Source: Gemmatimonadetes bacterium 2013_60CM_65_52
Lineage (GTDB): Bacteria; Gemmatimonadota; Gemmatimonadetes; Gemmatimonadales; Gemmatimonadaceae
Assembly (NCBI GenBank): GCA_002215645.1
Contig: NGFI01000004.1
Coordinates: 309,933 to 373,932 of the forward strand
Direction of reading: 5' to 3'
DNA: 64,000 nt
Positions 51,609 to 59,560 of the stretch are shown here, piece by piece. Numbering within the stretch: the first letter of the stretch is position 1; each line of letters begins with the position of its first letter. A program made the translations under genes and the position numbers. A model generated the notes under the pieces. It searched no databases. It worked only from the letters and a program-made list of their open reading frames with translations, and was not told where the DNA came from.

Positions 51609-52556
51609 ATGGCGTCGTCTCTCTATGTAACGGCGGATCATCCGGCCCAGCCGGTTCCGTCCGGCCTCTCCGTCACCGACCTGCTGCTGCTCTGTATGTC
51701 CCTCATCTGGGGACTGAACTTCATCGTGGTGAAGTTCGCGACAGGGATTCTGCCTCCGCTGGCGTTCAACAGCACGCGCATCCTCATCGCGCTCGCGGTG
51801 CTGTGGACCATCATCGGTGTGCGCGGTACGCCGCTCCCTCCGCGCCGCCACGTCATCGCGTTGGTCGCGCTCGGCATGCTGGGCAACGGCCTCTATCAGA
51901 TCCTCTGGGTCGAGGGCATGGCGCGCACGCGCGCCAGCGACGCCGCGCTCCTCGTGGCCGCGGCGCCGGCGTTCATCGAGATCATCGGATGGTTGCGCGG
52001 TCACGAGCGTATCGGCGGCCGCGGCATGCTTGGCATCGCCCTTTCGATTGCCGGCATCGGCCTCGTCGTCTCCGGTGGACGCGGAGCGTCGCGGCACGAC
52101 GCCACGCTGCTCGGAAACGCCCTCATCCTCGCCTCGGCGCTCTGTTGGTCCGTGTATTCGGTCTATCTGAAGCCATACACGGTGCACGTGGACGGTCTCA
52201 CCATCTCGGCGGTGACGATGACCGGTGGCATCTCCGCCATGCTCGTCGTCGCGGCGCCTTCGCTGATGAAGACGGATTGGAGCACCATCAGCACCGTAGG
52301 CTGGGGCGCCATTGCGTACAGCAGCATCATGGCGCTCGTCATCGCGTATCTGTTCTGGTATCGCGGCATTCGCGTCCTCGGCCCCACGCGCGCCGCGATG
52401 TACTCGAACCTGCAACCCTTGTTCGCCATCGCGGCGGCGTGGGCATTTCTGTCGGAGACGCCGCGCGCGCCGCAGCTTGCCGGCGGCGCGTGCATCGTGG
52501 GTGGATTGCTGCTCACACGTCTTCCGGGGCGCGACGCCGTCGTAGCCGTCGAATGA
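51609..52556 (+). CDS. EamA/DMT-superfamily transporter
   Basis: A 315-residue membrane protein with ten predicted helices and two EamA repeats (about residues 25-155 and 170-305). It shows SLIWGLNFIVVKFATGILPPLAFNSTRIL at the start of the first repeat and ALCWSVYSVYLKPYTVHVDGLTISAVTM at the start of the second. It is probably a metabolite or drug exporter; the substrate is unknown. The stop overlaps the HAD-hydrolase ATG (ATGA), making it the first gene of a five-gene cluster ending with acpS. Confidence 0.9.
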   Translation: MASSLYVTADHPAQPVPSGLSVTDLLLLCMSLIWGLNFIVVKFATGILPPLAFNSTRILIALAVLWTIIGVRGTPLPPRRHVIALVALGMLGNGLYQILWVEGMARTRASDAALLVAAAPAFIEIIGWLRGHERIGGRGMLGIALSIAGIGLVVSGGRGASRHDATLLGNALILASALCWSVYSVYLKPYTVHVDGLTISAVTMTGGISAMLVVAAPSLMKTDWSTISTVGWGAIAYSSIMALVIAYLFWYRGIRVLGPTRAAMYSNLQPLFAIAAAWAFLSETPRAPQLAGGACIVGGLLLTRLPGRDAVVAVE

Positions 52557-53245
52557 AAGTCGTTCTGTTCGACATCGACGGGACGCTGCTGTGGACCGCA
52601 GGCGCCGCTTTGCGCGCCGTGCATCGCGCCATTCGCGAGACATACGGAACGGCTCCGGCAGAGGGGGTTCGCTTCGACGGAAAGACCGACCCGCAGATCG
52701 TGCGGGAGCTCACGAGACCCGTAGGAATTGCCGAGGACGTCATCGAGCAACGCCTTGATGACGCCATCGCGCGGTACGTGACGCTGCTTCAGGACGAGCT
52801 CGCGGGCGTGGACCTCAAAGGGCACACGTATCCGGGCGTCGCCGCGCTGCTGGATGCGCTCGACGATCGCGACGACGTCGTACTGGGCCTCCTTACGGGC
52901 AACGTGCGCGAGGGCGCAATGGCGAAGCTTGCCGCAGTTGGGATCGCGCACCATCGCTTTCGCGTAGGGGCTTTTGGCTCGGATCACGCCTCGCGCCCGG
53001 AGCTGCCGGCCATCGCACGGACTCGGGCGGAGGCGATGCTCGGACATCCCGTGGAGGGAAGGGACTTCATCGTCATCGGCGACACGCCAGCCGACATGGG
53101 CTGCGGCCGCGGCATCGGCGCGCGGGCCATCGGAGTTGCGACGGGGCGGTATTCGGTGGATGATCTTCGCGCGTGCAATCCCGCCGCAGTGTTCGCGGAC
53201 CTCTCGGACACGCCGGCGGTCATGCGCGCCATTCTGGAGGAGTGA
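52553..53245 (+). CDS. HAD-superfamily hydrolase
   Basis: A 230-residue HAD phosphatase. Motif I is F-D-I-D-G-T-L-L near the N terminus, motif II is L-L-T-G-N-V, and motif IV is I-V-I-G-D-T-P-A-D-M (DxxxD-type). A helical cap (about residues 15-90) places it in subfamily I (phosphoglycolate-phosphatase/beta-PGM-like). The exact substrate is unclear. A link to the glycolate oxidase elsewhere in the window is possible only if it acts on phosphoglycolate, which I cannot show. The start codon overlaps the transporter stop by 4 bases, and a one-base gap leads to the CYTH gene. Confidence 0.9.
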   Translation: MKVVLFDIDGTLLWTAGAALRAVHRAIRETYGTAPAEGVRFDGKTDPQIVRELTRPVGIAEDVIEQRLDDAIARYVTLLQDELAGVDLKGHTYPGVAALLDALDDRDDVVLGLLTGNVREGAMAKLAAVGIAHHRFRVGAFGSDHASRPELPAIARTRAEAMLGHPVEGRDFIVIGDTPADMGCGRGIGARAIGVATGRYSVDDLRACNPAAVFADLSDTPAVMRAILEE

Positions 53246-53246
53246 C

Positions 53247-53840
53247 GTGCTCGAGGTCGAGCTGAAGAGCGTCGTCGACGACACGGCAGTCCGCCGCGCG
53301 GCCATCGAGCGCGCGGGCGGTGTTCTCGTCTTCGAGGGACGTCTCGAGGACCGCCGGTACGACTTCGACGACCGCTCGCTCACGATGCGCGATCACGTGC
53401 TGCGCGTCCGCATCTACCGAGACGAGCACTCCGCGCGCGCGCAGTTGGACTGGAAGGGCCCGACCCGCCGGGCCGAGGGCTACAAGCTCCGTGAAGAGAT
53501 CGAAGCGCGGGTCAGCGACGCCGACGCGCTCGTTGCCATTCTCGAGCGGCTCGGCTTTCGCGTCACCATCGAGATCGATCGCGACATCGCGCAATACGAG
53601 CTCCATGGTGCCATGGTGCGATTCGAACACTATCCGCGCATGGATGACCTGGTGGAAGTGGAAGGCACGCCGGAGCAGATCGAGCGAGCCATCGCAGCGC
53701 TCGGCCTGCCTCGCGAGGGCTTTTCGACCGACCGCCTGCCGGACTTTGCGCTTCGGTACAGGGAGCGTACCGGTGTCCCTGCCGCGCTTTCCTTTCTCGT
53801 CCTTGCCGGCGACGCCGCGTACGACGACTCGAATGCCTGA
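53247..53840 (+). CDS. CYTH-domain protein (class IV adenylate cyclase/thiTPase-like)
   Basis: A 197-residue CYTH protein. The N-terminal L-E-V-E-L-K matches the ExExK signature. The tunnel-fold strands carry LRVRIYRDEHSARAQLDWKG, YKLREEIEARV and VRFEHYPRMDDLVEVEGTPEQIERAI, supplying the usual Arg/Lys/Glu residues that bind a triphosphate and metal. Members include CyaB adenylate cyclases and inorganic or thiamine triphosphatases; sequence alone does not decide. The GTG start at 53247 is one base after the HAD stop. Its 3' end overlaps the next small gene. Confidence 0.88.
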   Translation: MLEVELKSVVDDTAVRRAAIERAGGVLVFEGRLEDRRYDFDDRSLTMRDHVLRVRIYRDEHSARAQLDWKGPTRRAEGYKLREEIEARVSDADALVAILERLGFRVTIEIDRDIAQYELHGAMVRFEHYPRMDDLVEVEGTPEQIERAIAALGLPREGFSTDRLPDFALRYRERTGVPAALSFLVLAGDAAYDDSNA

Positions 53841-54306
53841 GGCTCGGCGACTTCCGGAGCTGGCGCGCTCGCTGCGGACGCTCGGTAGATCGGGTGACTC
53901 ATGCAGCGAGGACGCTCACACGGCGATCTTCACGCCGCTCCTGGCGGCGAGAGCACGCGCCGAGGAATTACCGGCGGAGCGAATGCATGAGGCGTTCGTC
54001 GGCCACGTGCTTCTCGCACGCATCGAGGAGCGAGTGGCCGAACTCGCATCGCGCGGCATCGCAGTTCCCGCGCGCGGCCGCGCCATGTCGGCGCGCGCTC
54101 ACGAGAGCATCGAACCCGTGCGTCGCCAACTTCTGGCGCTGGACGACGCAAGCACCACCGACCTGGTAGCAGAGGAAGCCTGGTCCACATGGGTCGCGCA
54201 GTTGCGCGACGTATTCATTGCCGCGGACCAGAGTTGCCGCGCGCTCGCCGTGGTATTGGCGGACCGGCCACAGGGCGCGCCCCGTGTCGGGCGTCGACTC
54301 GCGTGA
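53830..54306 (+). CDS. Hypothetical alpha-helical protein between CYTH and acpS
   Basis: A 158-residue protein starting MPEARRLPELARSLRTLG. It is predicted mostly helical (LLAARARAEELPAERMHEAFVGHVLLARIEERVAELASRG; ESIEPVRRQLLALDD; WSTWVAQLRDVFIAADQSCRALAVVLADR), with no signal peptide, no membrane segment and one or two cysteines. I recognise no family. Both ends overlap neighbours: the ATG lies 11 bases inside the CYTH gene, and its TGA overlaps the acpS GTG (GTGA). The tight coupling argues that it is translated. Confidence 0.65.
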   Translation, partial: RMPEARRLPELARSLRTLGRSGDSCSEDAHTAIFTPLLAARARAEELPAERMHEAFVGHVLLARIEERVAELASRGIAVPARGRAMSARAHESIEPVRRQLLALDDASTTDLVAEEAWSTWVAQLRDVFIAADQSCRALAVVLADRPQGAPRVGRRLA

Positions 54307-54686
54307 TCGTCGGCATCGGCATCGATCTCGTGGAGGTAGAGCGGATGCGCCGTCTGCTCGATGCGAAGGGTGATCGCGCCCTGGAACGGATGTTTACAAT
54401 CGGCGAGCGCGAGTATGCCTGCACTCATCCGGAACCGGTGAGACAGCTCGCCGCACGTGTGGCCGCGAAAGAGGCGGCCTTCAAGGCGCTGTCGGGAAAC
54501 GATCTCGCCCGCGGCATCGGGTGGCGAGAGCTCGAGGTGGTGTCTCGACACGCGCAGGCCCCGTTGCTCGTCCTGCATGGAAGGGCGCAGGAGCGAGTGG
54601 CCGAATTGGCGGTGACTCGCGTTCACCTGTCCCTCACGCACACCGAGCACATGGCCGCAGCCTACGTCATCGCGGAGCGGCTTTGA
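54303..54686 (+). CDS. acpS: Holo-[acyl-carrier-protein] synthase
   Basis: A 127-residue phosphopantetheinyl transferase that moves 4'-phosphopantetheine from CoA to ACP. Motifs are G-I-G-I-D-L-V-E-V-E-R-M with the metal-binding Asp near the N terminus, the second motif A-A-R-V-A-A-K-E-A-A-F-K-A-L (F-A-x-K-E-A), and the late L-S-L-T-H-T-E-H-M-A-A-A-Y-V. The length matches trimeric AcpS. The start is GTG within GTGA. It is the last gene of the EamA-HAD-CYTH-unknown cluster. Confidence 0.94.
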   Translation: MIVGIGIDLVEVERMRRLLDAKGDRALERMFTIGEREYACTHPEPVRQLAARVAAKEAAFKALSGNDLARGIGWRELEVVSRHAQAPLLVLHGRAQERVAELAVTRVHLSLTHTEHMAAAYVIAERL

Positions 54687-54697
54687 GAGCCGCGGGG

Positions 54698-54731
54698 TTG
54701 TGGCAAGGCCGCTCGAATCCCGATATATTTG
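54698..54731 (+). promoter_or_regulatory. Promoter of the cytochrome c/FTR1 gene
   Basis: TATATTTG at 54724-54731 fits the Bacteroidetes-type TAnnTTTG motif exactly, with a TTG at 54698-54700, 23 bases upstream. The box ends seven bases (TATATT nine bases) before the ATG at 54739, so the transcript would be nearly leaderless. Confidence 0.45.
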
Positions 54732-54738
54732 CTCGGCA

Positions 54739-56931
54739 ATGACGCTCTCCAGGATCCGCAAACAGATTGCGCTGCTCGGCGCCTGTTGTCTTGCCGTTTC
54801 CGCCGCCCGCGCCCAGGAACACCCGGCGCGCCGAGTGGCCAACATCGTCAGCGTTGCCGTGGAGGAGTATGGCAAGGCGGTGGACGCGCAAGGCAAGCTC
54901 ATCAGTGCGCAGGAATATCAGGAAACCAATGATTTTCTGACCGATGCTCGACGCGCCGCCGAACGATTGTCCGGCGACAACGCGGCGGCGGCGCGCGCGC
55001 TGCTGGATTCGGTTGCTGCTGCCGTGCGCGAAAAGCGGCCCCCAGCGGTGCTCGACTCGCTCGAGAAGCGGTTTGCCGCGGTGCTCGGCAAGGAGGCGCA
55101 GCTCGAGCTTCCCGCGCAGCCGCTCGACTTGGCGGAAGGACGCACCATCTACGAGCGCAGTTGCGCAAGCTGTCATGGCATGCAGGGCTTGGGAGACGGA
55201 CCCGCTGGTCGCGCGCTGACGCCACCGCCTCCCGCCATCGGGTCGGCCTCTCCGATGCACGGCGTTTCGCCGGCGCTGATGTACCGCGTGGTTTCCGTCG
55301 GTGTCGCAGGCACGCCGATGGCCGGTTTCGGTGCGTCGCTCACACCGATTCAGCGCTGGAACGTAGTCACGTACGTGACGTCGCTTCGGGCGACGCATGC
55401 GCAGCGGCTCGAGGGTGAGGGCTTGTTCACTCAACGATGCACGGGATGTCATGGCATCGTCGGCGCCGGTGACGGTCCGCTCGCGCGCTCGCTCACCAAG
55501 CTGCCGCCGGAGATCGGAGGCGTGGCGTTTCAGGTAGAGCGCAGCGACGAGCAGCTTTCAGCGGTGGTGCGCGACGGTGTTCCGGGCTCCGCGATGCCGC
55601 CATCGAAGGATCTGTCCGATGCGCAGGTGGCGAGCATGGTTGCGTATCTGCGCACGCTTCCGATGAAGGATCGCAACGCGCAGGCGCTCGCAACCACGGG
55701 TGACAGCGCGAGCGTCACGACGGCTCGGCGCACGGTCCTCTCGCTGCTCGAGCAGGCACTGGGCCAGGTGCGGAGCGGCCACCAGGGCGATGCCCTCGAC
55801 AAGGCGTTCGACGCGTACATCGCCTTCGAGCCGCTGGAGACGACGGCGCGCGCCAAGAATCCCGGCCTCGTGTCGACGATGGAGCGCCTGTTCGCCGAGT
55901 TCAAGACGGCGGTGCGAGGCAATGACCTCAGGCAGGCGGAACACGTGCGCGATGCGATCGAGGCCACGATGCCCGAGATCGTCGCGCTGACCGCGCCCGC
56001 CGGCAGTGGCGTCGAAGCGTTCTGGCAATCGTTCCTCATCATTCTCCGCGAAGGCTTCGAGGCCATCCTGGTCGTGGGAGCCATCGTCGCGATTCTGATC
56101 AAGACGGGACATCGCGAGCGACTGCGCAGCATCTGGCTCGGCGTCGCCTATGCGCTCGCGGCGAGCGCTGCGACTGCGGTCGTCCTCAAGACGGTGCTCG
56201 CGGCCATGCCGGCGAGCCGCGAGATCATCGAGGGGACGACGCTGCTCGTCGCGGTTGCGGTGCTCTTCTCCGTGAGCTACTGGCTCATCTCGAAGGTCGA
56301 GGCGGCCAAGTGGCAGCAGTTCATCAAGGAGAAGGTGAGTGCAGCGCTCGAGCAGGGCGGTGGCAGCGCTCTCACGTTCGTAGCGTTCCTCGCCGTGTAT
56401 CGCGAGGGCGCTGAGACGGCGCTCTTTTACCAGGCGCTCTTCAACGAGGGGCCGAACGTCGCCCTGCCGCTCTCGCTCGGCATCCTGGCGGGATTCGCGG
56501 TGTTGGCGGTGGTCTTCGTCGGGATCTACCGCTTCGGCGTGCGCATTCGCATGCGGCTGTTCTTCGGCGTCACGAGCGTGCTGCTCTACTACATGGCGTT
56601 CGTGTTCACCGGAAAGGGCGTCCGCGAGCTTCAGGAGGGCAATGCGATTCCGCTGTCGGCAATTCCTGGCTTCCCGAGCGTGGAGTGGCTCGGCCTCTTT
56701 CCGACGTGGCAGGGGATTGCGGCGCAGTTCGCTCTGCTGGTGCTGTTTGCTTTCGCGGTGCTGAAGACCTTCTGGCCTCGGCGCGCCGTCGCGCTACCGA
56801 TGGTGATCCCGCCCACGCCTCCGGCGCGCGTGAGCGCGGAGCTGGCGGAAATCCGTGCGGAAAACGAAGTGCTGAAGCGTCGGCTGGCCGCGCTCGAGGA
56901 AGCCGTAGGAAAGGAAACAGCCGGCGGCTAA
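54739..56931 (+). CDS. Di-heme cytochrome c / FTR1 iron permease fusion
   Basis: A 730-residue membrane protein. A signal peptide (1-25, ending SAARA) leads to a helical periplasmic region and two c-type heme domains with CASCH (142-146) and CTGCH (234-238); Met194 (GTPMAG) and Met286 (GSAMPPS) are likely axial ligands. A second helical region (about 325-420) precedes an FTR1 permease with seven or so helices carrying both iron-transport motifs, REGFE (437-441) and REGAE (555-559). The C terminus is a short leucine-zipper coil (AELAEIRAENEVLKRRL). FTR1 moves ferric iron after ferrous oxidation; the fused cytochrome could supply that redox step. It ends 14 bases before convergent tsaD. Confidence 0.92.
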   Translation: MTLSRIRKQIALLGACCLAVSAARAQEHPARRVANIVSVAVEEYGKAVDAQGKLISAQEYQETNDFLTDARRAAERLSGDNAAAARALLDSVAAAVREKRPPAVLDSLEKRFAAVLGKEAQLELPAQPLDLAEGRTIYERSCASCHGMQGLGDGPAGRALTPPPPAIGSASPMHGVSPALMYRVVSVGVAGTPMAGFGASLTPIQRWNVVTYVTSLRATHAQRLEGEGLFTQRCTGCHGIVGAGDGPLARSLTKLPPEIGGVAFQVERSDEQLSAVVRDGVPGSAMPPSKDLSDAQVASMVAYLRTLPMKDRNAQALATTGDSASVTTARRTVLSLLEQALGQVRSGHQGDALDKAFDAYIAFEPLETTARAKNPGLVSTMERLFAEFKTAVRGNDLRQAEHVRDAIEATMPEIVALTAPAGSGVEAFWQSFLIILREGFEAILVVGAIVAILIKTGHRERLRSIWLGVAYALAASAATAVVLKTVLAAMPASREIIEGTTLLVAVAVLFSVSYWLISKVEAAKWQQFIKEKVSAALEQGGGSALTFVAFLAVYREGAETALFYQALFNEGPNVALPLSLGILAGFAVLAVVFVGIYRFGVRIRMRLFFGVTSVLLYYMAFVFTGKGVRELQEGNAIPLSAIPGFPSVEWLGLFPTWQGIAAQFALLVLFAFAVLKTFWPRRAVALPMVIPPTPPARVSAELAEIRAENEVLKRRLAALEEAVGKETAGG

Positions 56932-56945
56932 GCGCCGGCGCCGCG

Positions 56946-57983
56946 TCAGGTGGTGACCAGCCCGGGAATAGGGTGTGAGGCGAACGCGTTGAGGTCGAGT
57001 GGCGCGCGGTCTCCCCGCTCCAGGTGAAAGAGTCCAGCGCGCGCGATCATCGCGGCATTATCCGTGGCCAGACGCGCGCTGGGCGCATACACCGTCGCGC
57101 CAGCGCGGCCCATGCGCGTCTGCATTGCGGCGACCAGCGTCCTGTTTCCTGCAACTCCGCCGCCGAGCACGATGCGCGTGCGGCCGAATTCCTTCGCCGC
57201 GCGCCACGTCTTCTCCACGAGCGTCTCGATGAGCGCATCATGGAAGCCGCGCGCGATATCGGCGAAATCGTCCGGCGTGGCAGCGCGAACGGCGTGAAGG
57301 ACCGCCGTCTTCAATCCGCTGAATGAGACGTCGTAGTAATCATCGTCGCCGGGCTGCTGATTGCGGCGAAGCATCGGTCTCGCGAATCGAAATCGATCGG
57401 GATTTCCTGAACGCGCGAGCGACTCCACGTGTGGGCCACCGGGATACGGCAGCCCCAGCAGCTTGGCCACCTTGTCGAATGCTTCGCCCGCCGCGTCGTC
57501 CCGCGTGCGGCCGAGCAGCCGATAGCGTCCCCATGCTTCGACGTCCAGGAGCAGCGTGTGTCCGCCAGACACCAGCAGGCCGGTAAAGGGCGGAACAGCG
57601 TCCGAGTGCTCGAGCGCCGTCGCAAAGAGATGTCCCTCCATGTGATGCACGCCGACAGCCGGAATCCCGCGCCCGAACGCGAGCGACTTGGCAAAGCTCA
57701 CACCCACGAGCAGCGCGCCGACGAGGCCCGGTGTATTGGTCACTGCTACGGCGTCGATGTCCGCCAGCGTTGCGCCGGCGTCGTCGAGCGCGCGTTGCAC
57801 CACTGGCACGATGGCCGTGAGATGCTGGCGCGACGCAATCTCGGGCACGACACCGCCGAATACGCGGTGAACGTCCTGCGAAAGAATCACGAGCGACTCC
57901 GTGCGCACGTCGTCGCCGGAACCGGAGAGCACGGCGGCGGACGTCTCGTCGCACGATGTCTCGATGCCGAGGATTCGTGTCAC
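56946..57983 (-). CDS. tsaD: tRNA N6-adenosine threonylcarbamoyltransferase
   Basis: A 345-residue Kae1/TsaD protein needed for t6A37 formation in ANN-decoding tRNAs. It has I-L-G-I-E-T-S-C-D-E-T-S, V-V-P-E-I-A-S-R-Q-H, the metal-binding G-V-H-H-M-E-G-H (HxxxH), L-L-V-S-G-G-H-T-L-L and G-G-G-V-A-G-N-R-T-L. Length and motifs are complete. The start is GTG at 57983, directly next to the CACAGAG repeat block. It is the last gene of the minus-strand housekeeping run. Confidence 0.96.
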   Translation of the reverse strand: MTRILGIETSCDETSAAVLSGSGDDVRTESLVILSQDVHRVFGGVVPEIASRQHLTAIVPVVQRALDDAGATLADIDAVAVTNTPGLVGALLVGVSFAKSLAFGRGIPAVGVHHMEGHLFATALEHSDAVPPFTGLLVSGGHTLLLDVEAWGRYRLLGRTRDDAAGEAFDKVAKLLGLPYPGGPHVESLARSGNPDRFRFARPMLRRNQQPGDDDYYDVSFSGLKTAVLHAVRAATPDDFADIARGFHDALIETLVEKTWRAAKEFGRTRIVLGGGVAGNRTLVAAMQTRMGRAGATVYAPSARLATDNAAMIARAGLFHLERGDRAPLDLNAFASHPIPGLVTT

Positions 57984-57991
57984 AGCCGATC

Positions 57992-58153
57992 AACCACAGA
58001 GAGACGCGGCAAGTTAACCACAGAGAGCACAGAGGGCACAGAGAACATCGCACGACGCATGGCTGTCGCACCGCAGTTCATTCAAAAGCTCTTCTGTTTT
58101 CGTTCTTCTCTTCCGCATTTCAAAACTCTGTGTTCTCTGTGTTCTCTGTGGTT
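57992..58153. repeat. CACAGAG 9-bp-period repeat with large inverted copy
   Basis: A left arm at 58016-58047 is built from the 9-base unit CACAGAGAG/CACAGAGGG/CACAGAGAA after AACCA. A right arm at 58126-58153 is its imperfect reverse complement (three mismatches over 28 bases). The arms could pair as a long hairpin around a 78-base AT-richer centre. A partial extra copy (AACCACAGAGAGA) lies at 57992-58004. The same AACCACAGAG-type element is scattered in many environmental bacterial genomes. It fills the 195-base gap between tsaD and the YbbR-like remnant. Confidence 0.75.
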
Positions 58154-58178
58154 CATTCGAGCCTTTCCCGCTCTTCTG

Positions 58179-58322
58179 CTATTGCGGAACCTCCGTGCGG
58201 GCGCAGGTCGTGCACGCGGACCTCGCTCGACGTGTCTCGAGACGGACGCTCACGATGACCCACAGCACGATCGCCAGGGCCAGCGCCGTCACCTTGAGGC
58301 CGATCCTGTCGGTCAACGCCAC
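58179..58322 (-). CDS. Short YbbR-N-terminus-like membrane protein, possibly a remnant
   Basis: A 47-residue product from GTG at 58322, two bases after the tlpA-like stop. It has one transmembrane helix, with D-R-I-G-L-K-V-T-A-L-A-L-A-I-V-L-W-V-I-V-S, closely like the opening of YbbR/CdaR proteins (N-x-GLK-LLALALAxxLWxxVS). The normal periplasmic YbbR repeats do not follow; after about 24 unrelated residues (including C-T-T-C) it stops, 25 bases before the CACAGAG repeat. It may be a gene truncated by the repeat, or a genuine mini-protein. Confidence 0.45.
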   Translation of the reverse strand: MALTDRIGLKVTALALAIVLWVIVSVRLETRRARSACTTCARTEVPQ

Positions 58323-58324
58323 AG

Positions 58325-58882
58325 TCAGCGCGACGCGGTGGAGTCGCCGAGCAGCTCGCGGACCAGCGCGCGGTTCTCCGGAGAGCTCCAATCCGCGGCG
58401 CCGATGAACTTCTTGCGAATGGTGCCCTCGCGCCCGATCACGAACGTCTCCGGATAACCGGTGATCTGATAGCTCGCCGCCACGGATTTATCCGGATCGT
58501 GCAGTATCTCGAACGTGAGTCCGAGCTCCTTTGCGAAGTCCCGTACGGCCTGCTTCGCGGACGCCGGATCGACACTGATGGCGACGACCTGGAGCCCGGC
58601 CGGTCCGAACTCGCGATACAGCCGTTCGATGCTCGGCATCTCCACGCGACATGGCTCGCACCACGTGGCCCATACGTTCACGAGAAGAACGCGTCCCTTG
58701 TACTCGGCCAGCGTCTTCGTTCGCGGCGTGGCGTCGACAGTGACCGCTCTGAAATCAGGCGCCGCGGAACCGACCGAGACAGGGAACAGTTCGTCCCCGA
58801 GAAAGTGTGTGGCCGCCGCGAGCGTGAGGCCGAGAAACGCGACGATGGCCGCGACGATGAGCCACTGCTGGCGTGCGGTCAT
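58325..58882 (-). CDS. TlpA-type membrane-anchored thioredoxin
   Basis: A 185-residue thiol-disulfide protein. An N-terminal membrane anchor (about residues 7-25) is followed by a periplasmic thioredoxin domain of the TlpA/ResA class, with the active site W-C75-E-P-C78, the preceding strand GRVLLVNVWATWCEPC, the AISVDP strand, and the cis-Pro loop I-T-G-Y-P-E-T-F-V-I. It probably reduces disulfides, for example in apocytochromes c; the window does encode a di-heme cytochrome c. It starts nine bases after the rpe stop. Confidence 0.9.
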   Translation of the reverse strand: MTARQQWLIVAAIVAFLGLTLAAATHFLGDELFPVSVGSAAPDFRAVTVDATPRTKTLAEYKGRVLLVNVWATWCEPCRVEMPSIERLYREFGPAGLQVVAISVDPASAKQAVRDFAKELGLTFEILHDPDKSVAASYQITGYPETFVIGREGTIRKKFIGAADWSSPENRALVRELLGDSTASR

Positions 58883-58891
58883 CCGGAAGCC

Positions 58892-59560
58892 TCACACCCG
58901 CCGGGCGCACTGTGCCCGCAACGCACCGACCTCGGCGCGCGGATCCGGTGCGGAGAAGATGGCGTTGCCGGCCACGAACGTATCGGCGCCCGCCTCCCAA
59001 CATTCAGCGATGGTGTCGCGGTTGATACCTCCGTCCACCTCGAGCGCCGCCGCGCTGCGTGCGCCGTCGAGCATGCGTCGCGCGCGCGAGATTCGGGCGA
59101 TCGACTGGGAAATGAAGCTCTGTCCGCCGAAGCCAGGGTTCACGGACATCACAAGCAGCAGATCGAGGCATTCGAGTACGTCTTCGACGACGTTGAGCGG
59201 CGTCGAAGGATTGAGCGCTACTCCGGCGAGGCATCCGAGCTCGCGAATGCGCGTGAGCTGCCGCTGAAGGTGCGGAGACACTTCTGCGTGAATGGTGAGT
59301 CCGCTCGCTCCTGCCGCCGCGAAGTCGTCGAAGTAGCGTTCCGGTTCGACCACCATGAGATGCACGTCGAGCGGCAACGAGGTGCGCCGGCGGAGCGTTT
59401 CGATGACCTTGGCGCCGAAGGTGAGGTTCGGCACGAAGCGGCCGTCCATCACGTCCACGTGGATCGAGTCGGCCCCCGCCGCCTCCAGCATGGCGACTTC
59501 CTCCGCCAGCCGGCCGAAGTCCGCGCTCAGAATGGATGGCGCAATGCGAATGCGCGTCAC
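58892..59560 (-). CDS. rpe: Ribulose-phosphate 3-epimerase
   Basis: A 222-residue TIM-barrel enzyme interconverting ribulose-5-P and xylulose-5-P in the pentose phosphate pathway. It has I-A-P-S-I-L-S-A-D-F at the N terminus, H-V-D-V-M-D-G-R-F-V-P-N-L-T-F-G (metal His/Asp), D-V-H-L-M-V, M-S-V-N-P-G-F-G-G-Q and E-V-D-G-G-I, all as in the family. The start is GTG at 59560, overlapping the PASTA gene TGA (GTGA). The length is typical. Confidence 0.95.
   Translation of the reverse strand: MTRIRIAPSILSADFGRLAEEVAMLEAAGADSIHVDVMDGRFVPNLTFGAKVIETLRRRTSLPLDVHLMVVEPERYFDDFAAAGASGLTIHAEVSPHLQRQLTRIRELGCLAGVALNPSTPLNVVEDVLECLDLLLVMSVNPGFGGQSFISQSIARISRARRMLDGARSAAALEVDGGINRDTIAECWEAGADTFVAGNAIFSAPDPRAEVGALRAQCARRV

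Noticed and set aside
57992-58153. CACAGAG repeats as a CRISPR array
   Set aside because: Units are 9 bases with no unique spacers of regular length, the second block is inverted, and there are no cas genes.
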